A DNA stretch of 64,000 nucleotides. It comes from Leuconostoc litchii. GTDB taxonomy: Bacteria > Bacillota > Bacilli > Lactobacillales > Lactobacillaceae. Below the pieces are notes generated by a model. The model was not told the origin of the DNA. It ran no database searches and saw nothing but the letters and a program-made list of their open reading frames with translations. The translations under genes were made by a program, and so were the position numbers. Below, piece after piece: positions 44,327 to 53,345 of this stretch (position 1 is the stretch's first letter; the number at the start of each line of letters is the position of its first letter). The stretch lies in assembly GCF_008107645.1 (NCBI RefSeq), contig NZ_SDGY01000005.1, positions 84,790-148,789 on the forward strand, read 5' to 3'.

Positions 44327-45376
44327 ATGAGTAATCCAATTTTAAAAGTTGAAAACTTACACGTCAACTTTAATACCTATGCTGGTACTGTAAAAGCTAT
44401 TCGTGACGTTTCATTTGATTTGAATGAAGGAGAGACACTTGCAATTGTTGGTGAATCAGGGTCTGGGAAATCAGTGACCACGAAAACTTTAATGGGATTA
44501 AATGCTAAAAATGCTAGTATTCCAGATAATAGTCGCTTATTGTTTAAGGATAAAAATTTATTGGCATTGACCGAAGAAGAATGGCAACATGTTCGTGGTA
44601 ATGAAATTGCTATGATTTTCCAAGATCCAATGACAAGTTTGGATCCAACGATGAAAATTGGTCATCAAATTGCTGAGCCACTAGTGAAACATCGCGGTAT
44701 AAGCGAAAAAGAGGCTTTGGCACGTGCACTAGAATTAATGAAGGGTGTTGGTATTCCTGATGCTGAAGAGCATATCAATGATTATCCGCACCAGTGGTCG
44801 GGTGGTATGCGGCAACGTGCTGTTATTGCTATTGCCTTAGCTGCTGATCCCGAGATTTTAATCGCTGATGAACCGACAACGGCCTTGGATGTTACCATTC
44901 AAGCTCAAATTCTAAACTTAATGAAGAAATTACAAAAAGAATCAAATTCTTCAATTATTTTCATAACCCATGATTTGGGTGTTGTTGCCGGCATGGCTGA
45001 TCGAGTTGCGGTCATGTATGCAGGAAAGATTGTCGAATATGGTACGGTTGATGAGATTTTCTTTAATCCACAACATCCATATACGTGGGGATTGTTAAAT
45101 TCTATGCCAACAACTGATACTGAAGAAGGCTCATTACAAGCTATTCCTGGTACCCCCCCTGATTTGCTAGAACCTCCCCTTGGAGATGCCTTTGCACCTC
45201 GTAACGTATATGCACTAGCAATTGATAGCCGTGAAGAACCACCGTTCTTTAAAGTCAGTGATACACATTATGCTGCAACTTGGTTATTGGATGAACGTGC
45301 ACCAAAAGTGACACCACCAAAGCAAATTTTGACTCGTTGGGCACATTGGCAAGAATTACAAGGGCAGGAGGCTTAA
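44327..45376 (+). CDS. oppD: Oligopeptide ABC transporter ATP-binding protein OppD
   Basis: The 349-residue ATPase has Walker [18 protein letters not shown] near residue 43, the Q-loop [13 protein letters not shown] near 103, signature [12 protein letters not shown] near 155, Walker [15 protein letters not shown] near 178 and the OppD/DppD C-terminal extension ([12 protein letters not shown], then the [13 protein letters not shown] and EEPPFF region). It works with OppF. Confidence 0.95.
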   Translation: MSNPILKVENLHVNFNTYAGTVKAIRDVSFDLNEGETLAIVGESGSGKSVTTKTLMGLNAKNASIPDNSRLLFKDKNLLALTEEEWQHVRGNEIAMIFQDPMTSLDPTMKIGHQIAEPLVKHRGISEKEALARALELMKGVGIPDAEEHINDYPHQWSGGMRQRAVIAIALAADPEILIADEPTTALDVTIQAQILNLMKKLQKESNSSIIFITHDLGVVAGMADRVAVMYAGKIVEYGTVDEIFFNPQHPYTWGLLNSMPTTDTEEGSLQAIPGTPPDLLEPPLGDAFAPRNVYALAIDSREEPPFFKVSDTHYAATWLLDERAPKVTPPKQILTRWAHWQELQGQEA

Positions 45377-45378
45377 TC

Positions 45379-46314
45379 ATGACTGAAGAAACACCAAAGA
45401 AATTGGTTGAGTTGAAAGATTTACAGCTATATTTTAATAAAGGTAAATCAAATGAGGTTCGAGCTATTGATCATGTGAGTTTTGATATCTATGAAGGTGA
45501 AGTATTTGGCTTGGTTGGTGAATCGGGTTCTGGGAAAACAACTATTGGCCGTACTATTTTAAAGTTATATGAGCCTACAGATGGGACGATTACTTTTGAT
45601 GGGAAAGACGTTACTAAATTAAAAGGTAAACAGCTCTCAGAATTTCGTAAGAATTCGCAAATGATTTTTCAAGATCCACAAGCTAGTTTGAACGGGCGTA
45701 TGAAGGTTCGCGATATTATTGCTGAAGGTATTGATGTGAATCATTTGGCTAAGTCTAATGATGAACGAAACAATAGGGTTCAAGAGCTGTTGGACTTAGT
45801 TGGTTTAAATAAAGATCATTCTTCTCGTTATCCACACGAATTCTCTGGTGGACAACGTCAACGTATTGGAATTGCACGAGCCTTGGCTGTGGATCCTAAG
45901 TTTATCATTGCTGATGAACCAATATCGGCTTTAGATGTTTCAATTCAGGCACAGGTAGTTAATTTGATGAAAGAATTGCAAAAGAAACATTCATTAACTT
46001 ACTTGTTTATTGCGCATGATTTGTCGATGGTGAAGTATATTTCAGATCGTATTGGTGTGATGCATTGGGGTAAACTGCTTGAAATTGGTACCGCAGATGC
46101 CGTATATAATCATCCTTTGCATCCTTATACAAAAAGTTTGCTATCTGCTATTCCTGTCCCAGATCCAGAAGTAGAAAGTAATCGTCAGCACATTGACTAT
46201 GATTCAAGTATTGAAACAGATGGCAAAGAGCGTACAATGTTGGAAGTCAATCCTGGACACTTTGTCTTGGCGACTGAAGAAGAAGCTGCTGCTTATAAAC
46301 TAGAACAACAATAA
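45379..46314 (+). CDS. oppF: Oligopeptide ABC transporter ATP-binding protein OppF
   Basis: The 311-residue ATPase has Walker A GESGSGKTTIGRTILKLYEPT near residue 49, MIFQDPQASLNGRM near 95, signature FSGGQRQRIGIARAL near 145, Walker B FIIADEPISALDVS near 172 and the C-terminal HPYTKSLLSAIPVPDP motif. The start at 45379 lies two bases after the oppD stop and follows GGAGG; an in-frame stretch overlaps the end of oppD but is not needed. Confidence 0.95.
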   Translation: MTEETPKKLVELKDLQLYFNKGKSNEVRAIDHVSFDIYEGEVFGLVGESGSGKTTIGRTILKLYEPTDGTITFDGKDVTKLKGKQLSEFRKNSQMIFQDPQASLNGRMKVRDIIAEGIDVNHLAKSNDERNNRVQELLDLVGLNKDHSSRYPHEFSGGQRQRIGIARALAVDPKFIIADEPISALDVSIQAQVVNLMKELQKKHSLTYLFIAHDLSMVKYISDRIGVMHWGKLLEIGTADAVYNHPLHPYTKSLLSAIPVPDPEVESNRQHIDYDSSIETDGKERTMLEVNPGHFVLATEEEAAAYKLEQQ

Positions 46315-46316
46315 AT

Positions 46317-46350
46317 AAAAATCGGACATATTTTGTGTTCGATTTTTATT
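46317..46350 (+). terminator. Terminator after oppF
   Basis: AAAAATCG pairs with CGATTTTT, with inner ACA/TGT pairs, and runs into T-rich sequence. pepO follows 65 bases later, so readthrough or an own promoter may drive it. Confidence 0.75.
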
Positions 46351-46415
46351 TAATTAAAATTAGTATATAATGTTTATTAATAAATAACGAGAATTAATTA
46401 AGAAAGCGTGATTAA

Positions 46416-48308
46416 ATGGTTCGAATTCAAGATGATTTTTTTGAAGCAGTGAATGGTGATTGGGAGAAAAAAGCGATTATCCCAGCAGATAAACCTCGTA
46501 CAGGCGGTTTTAGCGATTTATCAGATGATATTGAGGAGTGGCTATTAGACACAACAGCGAAATGGCAAGAAGGCCGAAGTTTACCAAACGATAAAGTTTT
46601 GAATAACTTTATTAAATATCATCGTTTAGCATCTGATTTTCAAGCACGTAATCAGATTGGCGTAACACCAGTGTTGCCCATTATCAAAAAATATCAATCA
46701 TTTACATCTTTTTCTGATTTTGCTTCACAAATTTCAGAATTAGAAGATGAAGGTTTCACCAATGCTTTTCCATTTGGCGTAGAACCTGATTTTAAAGATG
46801 CCCGCACAAATGTTTTGTGGGCTGGCGGATTGGATATCTTGTTACCAGATACAACTTATTACACGAAAGATCATCCACAAAAAGCAGAGCTATTAGCCAA
46901 GTTTCGTGAAGAACAAGAGACTTTGTTACCCAAGTTTGGATTTTCAGAATCTGAGACAACAGATTTAATTGATAAATATCTTTTATTTGATGCGCGAGTA
47001 GCTCAAGTGGTTTTGAGTCAGGAAGAAGGACACGAGTATGCAAAATTATACCATCCATATAAATGGTCTGAATTTGTACAATTAGCACCTGAACTACCAT
47101 TGAACGACATTCTTTCATCATTAATTGGTCAATTGCCCGACATGGTTGTCGTTCCTGAAGAGCGTTTTTGGAAAAATGCTAATCAATTCTACTCAGAAGA
47201 AGCTTGGCCACTATTAAAGGCTTATCTTTTAGTGAAGATTACCAACCAATTCACAGCTTATTTGTCTGATGAAATTCGTATTTCAGGTGGTATATACCAA
47301 AGAGCCTTAACTGGACTCCCTGAGGCTATGAGTCAAGAAAAATCTGCGTTATATTTAGCCACAGCTCCATACAATCAAGCAATTGGGTTACATTATGCAT
47401 CGAAAAAATTTTCTCCGGAAGCCAAGGCAGATGTGGAGAAAAAAGTTGCTTCAATGATTGCAGTTTATAAGGATCGACTAAAGTCTGTATCGTGGCTAAA
47501 AGAAGGAACTCGTAACAAAGCGATTACAAAATTAAACACGATTGTACCTCATATTGGTTATCCTGAAAAGTTACCAGAGCGTATATACCAAAAAATAGTT
47601 TCAGATCATGATACATTATTTGAAGCAGCTGTGAAATTTCGAAAAATAGAAATTACCCATGCTTGGAATCAATGGCATCAATCAGTGGATCGCAGTGAAT
47701 GGCACATGCCTGCTCACCTAGTAAATGCATATTATGATCCACAGCAGAATCAAATTGTTTTTCCAGCAGCTATTTTACAAAAACCATTTTACAGCTTAGA
47801 TCAGTCTTCTTCAGCCAATTACGGTGGTATCGGAGCTGTCATTGCACATGAGATTTCTCATGCATTTGATACAAATGGTGCATCGTTTGATGAGTATGGT
47901 AGTTTAAATGATTGGTGGACGAAAGAGGATTATGCTGCGTTTAAAGTACGAACTGATAAAATTGTTGAACAGTTCGATGGTATAGATTCTTATGGCGCTA
48001 AAGTCAATGGGCATTTAACTGTTTCGGAGAATGTTGCTGACTTAGGTGGTTTGGCCGCTGCGTTGCAAGCAGCAAAAAATGAGGAAGATTTTTCAGCAGA
48101 TCAATTTTTCGTCAGTTGGGCCACAATTTGGCGTATGAAGGCTCGACCGGAATACATGAAGCTATTAGCAGCGTCTGATCCTCATGGACCTGCTAAACTA
48201 CGTGTTAACGTGCAGGTGAAGAATTTTAATGCATTCTTTGATGCTTTTCATGTTACTAATGGTGATGGCATGTGGTTAGCTCCTGAATCTCGTGTGCAAA
48301 TTTGGTGA
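46416..48308 (+). CDS. pepO: M13-family endopeptidase PepO
   Basis: The 630-residue metallopeptidase has the neprilysin-type motifs: NAYYDPQQNQIVFPAAILQ around residue 435, zinc site VIAHEISHAFD near 478 and ENVADLGG near 537 with the third ligand Glu. The usual C-terminal W of this family is present (VQIW). No signal peptide is visible, so it is cytosolic and cleaves imported oligopeptides. Placement after oppABCDF matches the opp-pepO arrangement known from Lactococcus. Confidence 0.95.
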   Translation: MVRIQDDFFEAVNGDWEKKAIIPADKPRTGGFSDLSDDIEEWLLDTTAKWQEGRSLPNDKVLNNFIKYHRLASDFQARNQIGVTPVLPIIKKYQSFTSFSDFASQISELEDEGFTNAFPFGVEPDFKDARTNVLWAGGLDILLPDTTYYTKDHPQKAELLAKFREEQETLLPKFGFSESETTDLIDKYLLFDARVAQVVLSQEEGHEYAKLYHPYKWSEFVQLAPELPLNDILSSLIGQLPDMVVVPEERFWKNANQFYSEEAWPLLKAYLLVKITNQFTAYLSDEIRISGGIYQRALTGLPEAMSQEKSALYLATAPYNQAIGLHYASKKFSPEAKADVEKKVASMIAVYKDRLKSVSWLKEGTRNKAITKLNTIVPHIGYPEKLPERIYQKIVSDHDTLFEAAVKFRKIEITHAWNQWHQSVDRSEWHMPAHLVNAYYDPQQNQIVFPAAILQKPFYSLDQSSSANYGGIGAVIAHEISHAFDTNGASFDEYGSLNDWWTKEDYAAFKVRTDKIVEQFDGIDSYGAKVNGHLTVSENVADLGGLAAALQAAKNEEDFSADQFFVSWATIWRMKARPEYMKLLAASDPHGPAKLRVNVQVKNFNAFFDAFHVTNGDGMWLAPESRVQIW

Positions 48309-48327
48309 ATAATATACTTCTTAAAAC

Positions 48328-48356
48328 AAAAAAAGCGCAAATATGGCGTTTTTTTT
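48328..48356 (+). terminator. Terminator after pepO
   Basis: An A7 tract and CGC pair with GCG and T8 around a short loop, with one bulged G. Confidence 0.7.
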
Positions 48357-48397
48357 GATACAATAATAAAGATTAATTTTGGAATGAGAGAGCGATA

Positions 48398-49279
48398 TTG
48401 TCTGAAAAATTTATATTATATGGCATACAAATATTACTTATTATTGTTATGCTAGTCATGTTGATAGCCATTAGTAAAGTATATTTATTGCAACGTTTAC
48501 CAATTTTTAAACGATTTGGATTAGGTATGTTGATTGGATTTGTAACAGATTTCGGAGACACACTTGGCATAGGATCATTTGCAACCACCACGGCTGCTTT
48601 TCGCTTAACTGGTTATGTTGATGATGATCGAAAGTTGCCGGGAACCTTAAATGCGGTTCATGCTATACCGGTCATGTTTCAAGCGTTGTTTTTTATTACC
48701 GCTGTTAAAGTCGATTTAACAACACTTATACCAATGACGACAGCTGCCGTGATAGGAGCTTACATCGGTACACATGTGACTAAAAATTGGCATGCGCCTA
48801 CTGTTCAACGTGTAATGGCTGGTGCTTTGCTGATTGCAGTTATTATCATGGTTATTCGTATGATTACAACACCCGGAAGCAATAATTCAATGAGTGTTCA
48901 TGGATTACATGGGTGGTGGCTTTTTTTTGGTATATTATTTAACTTTGGTATAGGTGTACTAATGACAATGGGATTAGGTAATTATGCCCCAGAGCTAATA
49001 TTTTTTTCTTTGATGGGTGTCAATCCAGCAGTCGCATTTCCTGTAATGATGTTGGATGCGGCTTTAATTATGCCTACAACAGCCTTAAACGTTATCAAAA
49101 TGAATCGTGTCTCATGGCGTGGTTTTGCTGGTGTCGCTGTTGGTGGAGTCCTAGGCGTTATCGTTGCAGCTAAATTTTTTACCAGTATGGATGTTGATTT
49201 ATTGAATAAATTAATCGTTGTGGTTGCTTTATGGACAGTATTTGGATTAGTGCGTGACTCAATTAAAAAAAATGTTTGA
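48398..49279 (+). CDS. TSUP (TauE/SafE)-family membrane permease
   Basis: The 293-residue protein has eight or so membrane helices in two similar halves, each opening with a GIG/GLG-rich helix (LGMLIGFVTDFGDTLGIGSFA near residue 48; LFNFGIGVLMTMGLGNYAPELIFFSLMGVNP near 180). This internal repeat is typical of TSUP carriers for sulphite, organosulphonates or other anions; the substrate is unknown. The start codon is TTG at 48398, since no ATG fits the first helix. GAGAG precedes it. Confidence 0.83.
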   Translation: MSEKFILYGIQILLIIVMLVMLIAISKVYLLQRLPIFKRFGLGMLIGFVTDFGDTLGIGSFATTTAAFRLTGYVDDDRKLPGTLNAVHAIPVMFQALFFITAVKVDLTTLIPMTTAAVIGAYIGTHVTKNWHAPTVQRVMAGALLIAVIIMVIRMITTPGSNNSMSVHGLHGWWLFFGILFNFGIGVLMTMGLGNYAPELIFFSLMGVNPAVAFPVMMLDAALIMPTTALNVIKMNRVSWRGFAGVAVGGVLGVIVAAKFFTSMDVDLLNKLIVVVALWTVFGLVRDSIKKNV

Positions 49280-49297
49280 AAAAATCACGAAAAGGTA

Positions 49298-49326
49298 TTG
49301 TCAACTATTCGATTTTCTGGTATTAT
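49298..49326 (+). promoter_or_regulatory. Promoter of the tRNA-Tyr/tRNA-Gln unit
   Basis: TTGTCA (49298-49303) and TATTAT (49321-49326) are 17 bases apart; an overlapping TATAAT at 49324 is also possible. The tRNA begins about 15 bases downstream. Confidence 0.7.
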
Positions 49327-49346
49327 AATATAGTTGTTTGAGATAT

Positions 49347-49429
49347 GGGAGTGTAGCGAAGTCTGGCTAAACGCGACGGACTGTAACTCCGTTCCTTCGG
49401 GTTCGTAGGTTCGAATCCTACCGCTCCCA
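49347..49429 (+). tRNA. tRNA-Tyr (anticodon GTA)
   Basis: The 83-base sequence folds as a class II tRNA: acceptor GGGAGTG / CGCTCCC, D-arm with GTCTGGCTAAACGCGAC, anticodon loop CTGTAAC, a long variable arm and the T-loop GGTTCGAATCC. CCA is not encoded. Confidence 0.96.
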
Positions 49430-49465
49430 TTGCCGATTTTAGCTAACGGCAAAAGAAATTAGCTA

Positions 49466-49539
49466 TTGCCCCTTCGCCAAGTGGTAAGGCATCGGTTTTT
49501 GGTACCGACATGCGCTGGTTCGAATCCAGCAGGGGCAAT
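49466..49539 (+). tRNA. tRNA-Gln (anticodon TTG)
   Basis: The 74-base sequence has acceptor TTGCCCC / GGGGCAA, the D-arm with AAGTGGTAAGGC, anticodon loop TTTTGGT in an ATCGG/CCGAC stem and the T-loop GGTTCGAATCC. CCA is not encoded. It follows tRNA-Tyr by 36 bases and shares its promoter. Confidence 0.95.
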
Positions 49540-49545
49540 TTTATT

Positions 49546-49574
49546 AGAGGAACTTGGAAAAGTTCCTCTTTTTT
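49546..49574 (+). terminator. Terminator after the tRNA pair
   Basis: A perfect 10-bp stem (AGAGGAACTT with AAGTTCCTCT) around GGAA is followed by T residues. Confidence 0.92.
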
Positions 49575-49615
49575 GTATATAATTATTCATAATCCATAAA
49601 TATGAGGCGATGGCT

Positions 49616-51067
49616 ATGAACTTTTTTGTGAATAAAGCAATTGGGTATAGTAACAGTGGGGTTGAGCATGCACAATTTTATCGCGCGCAGTGTTTTCGTG
49701 AAAAAAAAATACCATTTAAGTTTATTTTTACAGATTTATTACCTCAATTGCATAAACACATGGGGTTGTGGTCGTTGCCAGAACGTGAAGTAATCGGGCT
49801 GTACGACTTTTTTCTGAGTGATAATCCCGATGAATATGCTCATAGTGGTTTAAAGCAGACCAATGATTATACAACTGACTCGCTATGGGATTTAACCAAT
49901 ACACAGCGTTTAATTCGGCACCAAACAACAGGAGAATATACTGAAACTATTTTACGTTCGAAAAAATACTCTGAAACGAAAAAAGTCTATCTTGTTAGTG
50001 ATGATCGTATTCTTTTAAAAAATGGATTGCATGAAATAATGTGGCATTATCGTACTTCTGATGCACGTGATAAGGTAGCTACTAACATTCATGTTAATAA
50101 TTTTCGTGGTAAGAACTATGTATTTCCGACTAAGGAAGCGCTGATTGATTTTTTTTTCATAGAGATGCAAAACATATTTCAACAAAATGTGTATTTTTTA
50201 GATCGTGGTACAGAATCTGAGGAATCACTTGTAAAGTTGAAACAATTAGGATTGTCGCTAAAAATTATTGATATTGTTCATGCAGAGCATTTGGTAACCT
50301 ATCAAAATGGTCATCCATTATGGAACAATTATTATCAGTATATGTTTAATCATTTGGATACGATAGATTTTGTAGTAACATCAACTAAACTACAAGCAGA
50401 AGCCATAATAAAACAACTATCTCAACTAGGCAGAGTTGTTGCGGATAAAGTTTTGGCAATACCTGTTGGTGGCGTAAATAATTTGCAACAACCAAAACAT
50501 TGGCAAGGAGGCCAAGCAAATTTTGTTACGGCTTCTCGTCTTCACTCTGAGAAGAATATTCTACAAATCATTCAGGCAATTAAACAAATTTGTGAGGACG
50601 GATTAGATGCTACATTAGCCATATATGGTTCTGGTAATGAAGAATCGCGTATTCGAGAGTTGATAGATACATTAGCGCTGCAAGATAGGGTGCAGTTAAA
50701 AGGATTGAGTCAAAATGTAGTGCATGAATTTCAAAAATATGACGCTTTCGTATCAGCTTCATATTCGGAAGGATTTGGCTTAACTTACATTGAAGCCATT
50801 GAGAATTCTTTGCCGATAGCTACTTATGCTAACTTGTATGGCGCAAAAGAGTTGGTGATTGACGGATTCAATGGATATCTAGCATCTTTTGATGGAAATT
50901 TATTGCAAGAATCTCAAAATGTTATTCATCTTGCAAATGCTATGAAACAAATTTTTACCGACAAACACTATGATTATTTATCGAAGGGTGCTTATCAACA
51001 GGCGCAAAAATATCAGTCAGCTTATATTGCTGATCAATGGGCAAAATTAATTGAGGTGCTAGAGTGA
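49616..51067 (+). CDS. GtfA-like glycosyltransferase (GT4)
   Basis: The protein (483 residues from this start) opens MNFFVNKAIGYSNSGVEHAQFYRAQCFRE, the pattern of GtfA, which adds GlcNAc to serine-rich surface proteins, and of TagE/TarM wall-teichoic-acid glycosyltransferases. A beta-rich insert occupies about residues 90-190. The C-terminal GT-B half has FVTASRLHSEKNILQIIQA near residue 300, YGSGNEE and the ExxE-type SASYSEGFGLTYIEAIENSLP near 380. No secA2/secY2 or serine-rich adhesin gene is nearby, so the acceptor is unknown. An in-frame ATG at 49610 is the alternative start. Confidence 0.8.
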   Translation: MNFFVNKAIGYSNSGVEHAQFYRAQCFREKKIPFKFIFTDLLPQLHKHMGLWSLPEREVIGLYDFFLSDNPDEYAHSGLKQTNDYTTDSLWDLTNTQRLIRHQTTGEYTETILRSKKYSETKKVYLVSDDRILLKNGLHEIMWHYRTSDARDKVATNIHVNNFRGKNYVFPTKEALIDFFFIEMQNIFQQNVYFLDRGTESEESLVKLKQLGLSLKIIDIVHAEHLVTYQNGHPLWNNYYQYMFNHLDTIDFVVTSTKLQAEAIIKQLSQLGRVVADKVLAIPVGGVNNLQQPKHWQGGQANFVTASRLHSEKNILQIIQAIKQICEDGLDATLAIYGSGNEESRIRELIDTLALQDRVQLKGLSQNVVHEFQKYDAFVSASYSEGFGLTYIEAIENSLPIATYANLYGAKELVIDGFNGYLASFDGNLLQESQNVIHLANAMKQIFTDKHYDYLSKGAYQQAQKYQSAYIADQWAKLIEVLE

Positions 51068-51894
51068 AAATTGAGATTATAAACGCACTCACAGATGTTA
51101 ATCAAAAAGGGCCTGCATGGCAAATTGAACAGGTGAAGTCCGGAAATAGCGACGAATTATGGTTAGCTACGCCACATGAAGATGCAGTGTATTTGGTTAA
51201 AAATCTTGGTCTTGATCCTACGAAAGTATTTGATATCTATGCACAGTCTTATTTAACGGATATAGATGAAACAACTGGTATTTGGTGGGGCGATTTGTCA
51301 GTACCTAATGATGCGCAACTAGTCGTTTATCCTGATTGGAGCAAGTATGTTATTAGTCAGGGTCAAGTACTGGCAAAGGTCAGGTGGTTTGGTCATTCAA
51401 AACGAATTGTTCAAGCAGTTGTTTGGCAAGATATTGATGGGGAAATAGATTATAAAGATATTTATTTACGTAATGGGAAGCTGTTTGCTAAACAATATTT
51501 TAGTGAAGGGCAACTGTTGAATACTAATTTTTACTTTGGTCAAAATAATGTAATGGTTGAAGATTATTATTTTGAAGGACAGCGTAATTTTGTATATGCT
51601 CAGCAACAAAAGTATGCTAGTGCTGAAAATTATATCCTGCATACTTTGGCACAATATCCTGAAAATGATTATCGTATAACACAGTTACAACGTGTTCCGA
51701 ATTTATCAGCAAAGCATACAACACTAACAATAATAGATGATATAGTTGATGAGCAGGGGCGTATTTTGCCTAACCTAGAAAAAATTTTAAAAGATGACAC
51801 ACATAATGTTTCGAGTGTGTTAGTTGATAAAAAAAATTATAGATTATTACGGTTATCAGGGTTGCCTGTTAAAAAAGTACATCGGTTGAATTAA
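51064..51894 (+). CDS. Glycosyltransferase partner protein, GtfB/TagE N-domain-like
   Basis: The 276-residue protein begins with a GTG that overlaps the stop of the GtfA-like gene by four bases (GTGA), so the two are translationally coupled. Its centre (RWFGHSKRIVQAVVWQDIDGEIDYKDIYLRNGKLF-like, about residues 100-160) resembles the beta-meander domain inserted in TagE/GtfA proteins rather than a catalytic GT-B domain, and no ExxE motif is visible. I infer a non-catalytic acceptor-binding or stabilising partner, as GtfB is for GtfA, but it is much shorter than GtfB. Confidence 0.6.
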   Translation: MKIEIINALTDVNQKGPAWQIEQVKSGNSDELWLATPHEDAVYLVKNLGLDPTKVFDIYAQSYLTDIDETTGIWWGDLSVPNDAQLVVYPDWSKYVISQGQVLAKVRWFGHSKRIVQAVVWQDIDGEIDYKDIYLRNGKLFAKQYFSEGQLLNTNFYFGQNNVMVEDYYFEGQRNFVYAQQQKYASAENYILHTLAQYPENDYRITQLQRVPNLSAKHTTLTIIDDIVDEQGRILPNLEKILKDDTHNVSSVLVDKKNYRLLRLSGLPVKKVHRLN

Positions 51895-51979
51895 TCGTGC
51901 AGTTTCTCACACGCGAACAACACAAAGACAAAATTTTGTTTTATAATAGACTTGTAACTATAAAAATTTGGAGGCTATC

Positions 51980-53197
51980 ATGGCTAAATTGACTGTTTCA
52001 GATTTGGAACTTTCAGGTAAGAAAGTATTGATGCGCGTTGACTTCAACGTGCCTATCAAGGCAGGCGTTATTGGAAACGATAACCGTATTGTGGCAGCTT
52101 TGCCAACAATCAAGTATGTTTTGGAAAACAATGGTCGTGCAATTTTGTTCTCTCATTTGGGACGTATTAAGTCTGAAGACGATAAGAAAGAATTGTCATT
52201 AGCACCAGTTGCCGCACGCTTAGGTGAATTATTGGGTAAGGACGTTAAGTTCGTGCCACAAACTCGCGGTGAAGAATTAGAATCAGCAATCAACGCTTTG
52301 CAAGATGGTGAAGTTTTGATGGTTGAAAACACACGTTTTGAAGACGTTGTTGATGGTGAAGTAGTTAAGAACGAATCAAAGAACAATCCTGAGTTGGGTA
52401 AGTATTGGGCATCATTAGGCGATGATTTGTTCATCAACGATGCCTTTGGTACAGCTCACCGTGCCCACGCTTCAAACGTAGGCATTGCTTCAAATGTTTC
52501 ACAAGCAGCTGCTGGCTTCTTGATGGAAAAAGAAATCAAGTTCTTGGGTGATGCTGTTGCTAATCCAGTTCGTCCTTTCGTTGCTATTATCGGTGGTGCA
52601 AAGGTTTCTGATAAAATTGAAATCGTAAAGTCATTGTTGAATAAAGCTGATAAGGTTATTGTTGGTGGTGGAATGGCCTATACATTCGACGCTGCTAAGG
52701 GTAACAAGATTGGTAATTCATTGTTTGAGGCTGATAAAGTTGAATTAGCTAAGGAATTGATGACAGAAGCTGGCGATAAGTTGGTTTTGCCAATCGATTC
52801 AATTGCTGCTGACGCATTTTCAAATGATGCAAAGACTGAAGTTGTTGATGCCGAAGCTGGTATTCCTGACGGCTACATGGGTCTAGATATTGGTCCTAAG
52901 TCTGTTAAGTTGTTGCAAGACACATTGTCTGACGCAAAGACAGTTGTTTGGAACGGACCTATGGGTGTGTTCGAAATGCCTAACTTTGCTAAGGGAACTT
53001 TGGCAATTGGTGAAGAATTGGTTAAGGTTACTGAAAACGGTGGTACAACAATCGTTGGTGGTGGTGATTCAACTGCTGCGGTACAACAATTGGGAGTCGC
53101 TGACAAGTTAACACACATCTCAACGGGTGGTGGTGCTTCACTTGAATACCTTGAAGGTAAGGAATTACCTGGTATTGCTTCAATTTCCGAAAAGTAA
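51980..53197 (+). CDS. pgk: Phosphoglycerate kinase
   Basis: The 405-residue glycolytic enzyme transfers phosphate from 1,3-bisphosphoglycerate to ADP. It has [13 protein letters not shown] near residue 17, SHLGR near 60, the GTAHRAHAS loop near 165, [10 protein letters not shown] near 205 and [13 protein letters not shown] near 375. GGAGG precedes the ATG at 51980; the in-frame ATG at 51968 lies on the wrong side of that site. Codon use is strongly biased, like the phosphoketolase gene. A TATAAT lies at 51942-51947. It is not in a gap-pgk-tpi-eno cluster here. Confidence 0.97.
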   Translation: MAKLTVSDLELSGKKVLMRVDFNVPIKAGVIGNDNRIVAALPTIKYVLENNGRAILFSHLGRIKSEDDKKELSLAPVAARLGELLGKDVKFVPQTRGEELESAINALQDGEVLMVENTRFEDVVDGEVVKNESKNNPELGKYWASLGDDLFINDAFGTAHRAHASNVGIASNVSQAAAGFLMEKEIKFLGDAVANPVRPFVAIIGGAKVSDKIEIVKSLLNKADKVIVGGGMAYTFDAAKGNKIGNSLFEADKVELAKELMTEAGDKLVLPIDSIAADAFSNDAKTEVVDAEAGIPDGYMGLDIGPKSVKLLQDTLSDAKTVVWNGPMGVFEMPNFAKGTLAIGEELVKVTENGGTTIVGGGDSTAAVQQLGVADKLTHISTGGGASLEYLEGKELPGIASISEK

Positions 53198-53207
53198 TTT
53201 TAAAAGT

Positions 53208-53227
53208 AGCGCGAAAGCGCTTTTTTT
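53208..53227 (+). terminator. Terminator after pgk
   Basis: AGCGC pairs with GCGCT around a GAAA tetraloop, followed by T7. Confidence 0.88.
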
Positions 53228-53248
53228 GTGCACTAATTTAAATAATTG

Positions 53249-53260
53249 TTAAACGTTTAA
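53249..53260. promoter_or_regulatory. cre-like palindrome upstream of the MFS gene
   Basis: The perfect palindrome TTAAACGTTTAA shares its ten-base core with the ideal catabolite-responsive element TGTAAACGTTTACA but has TT/AA where GT/AC is expected. It lies about 90 bases before the start codon. CcpA or another LacI-family regulator could bind. Confidence 0.4.
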
Positions 53261-53345
53261 TTGATTATTCATCGTATATATGGTTTAATAATTAACGGAC
53301 AAAATAACGTTTGCCAGTGAGCAGACATTTTGGAGGAAATATTAT

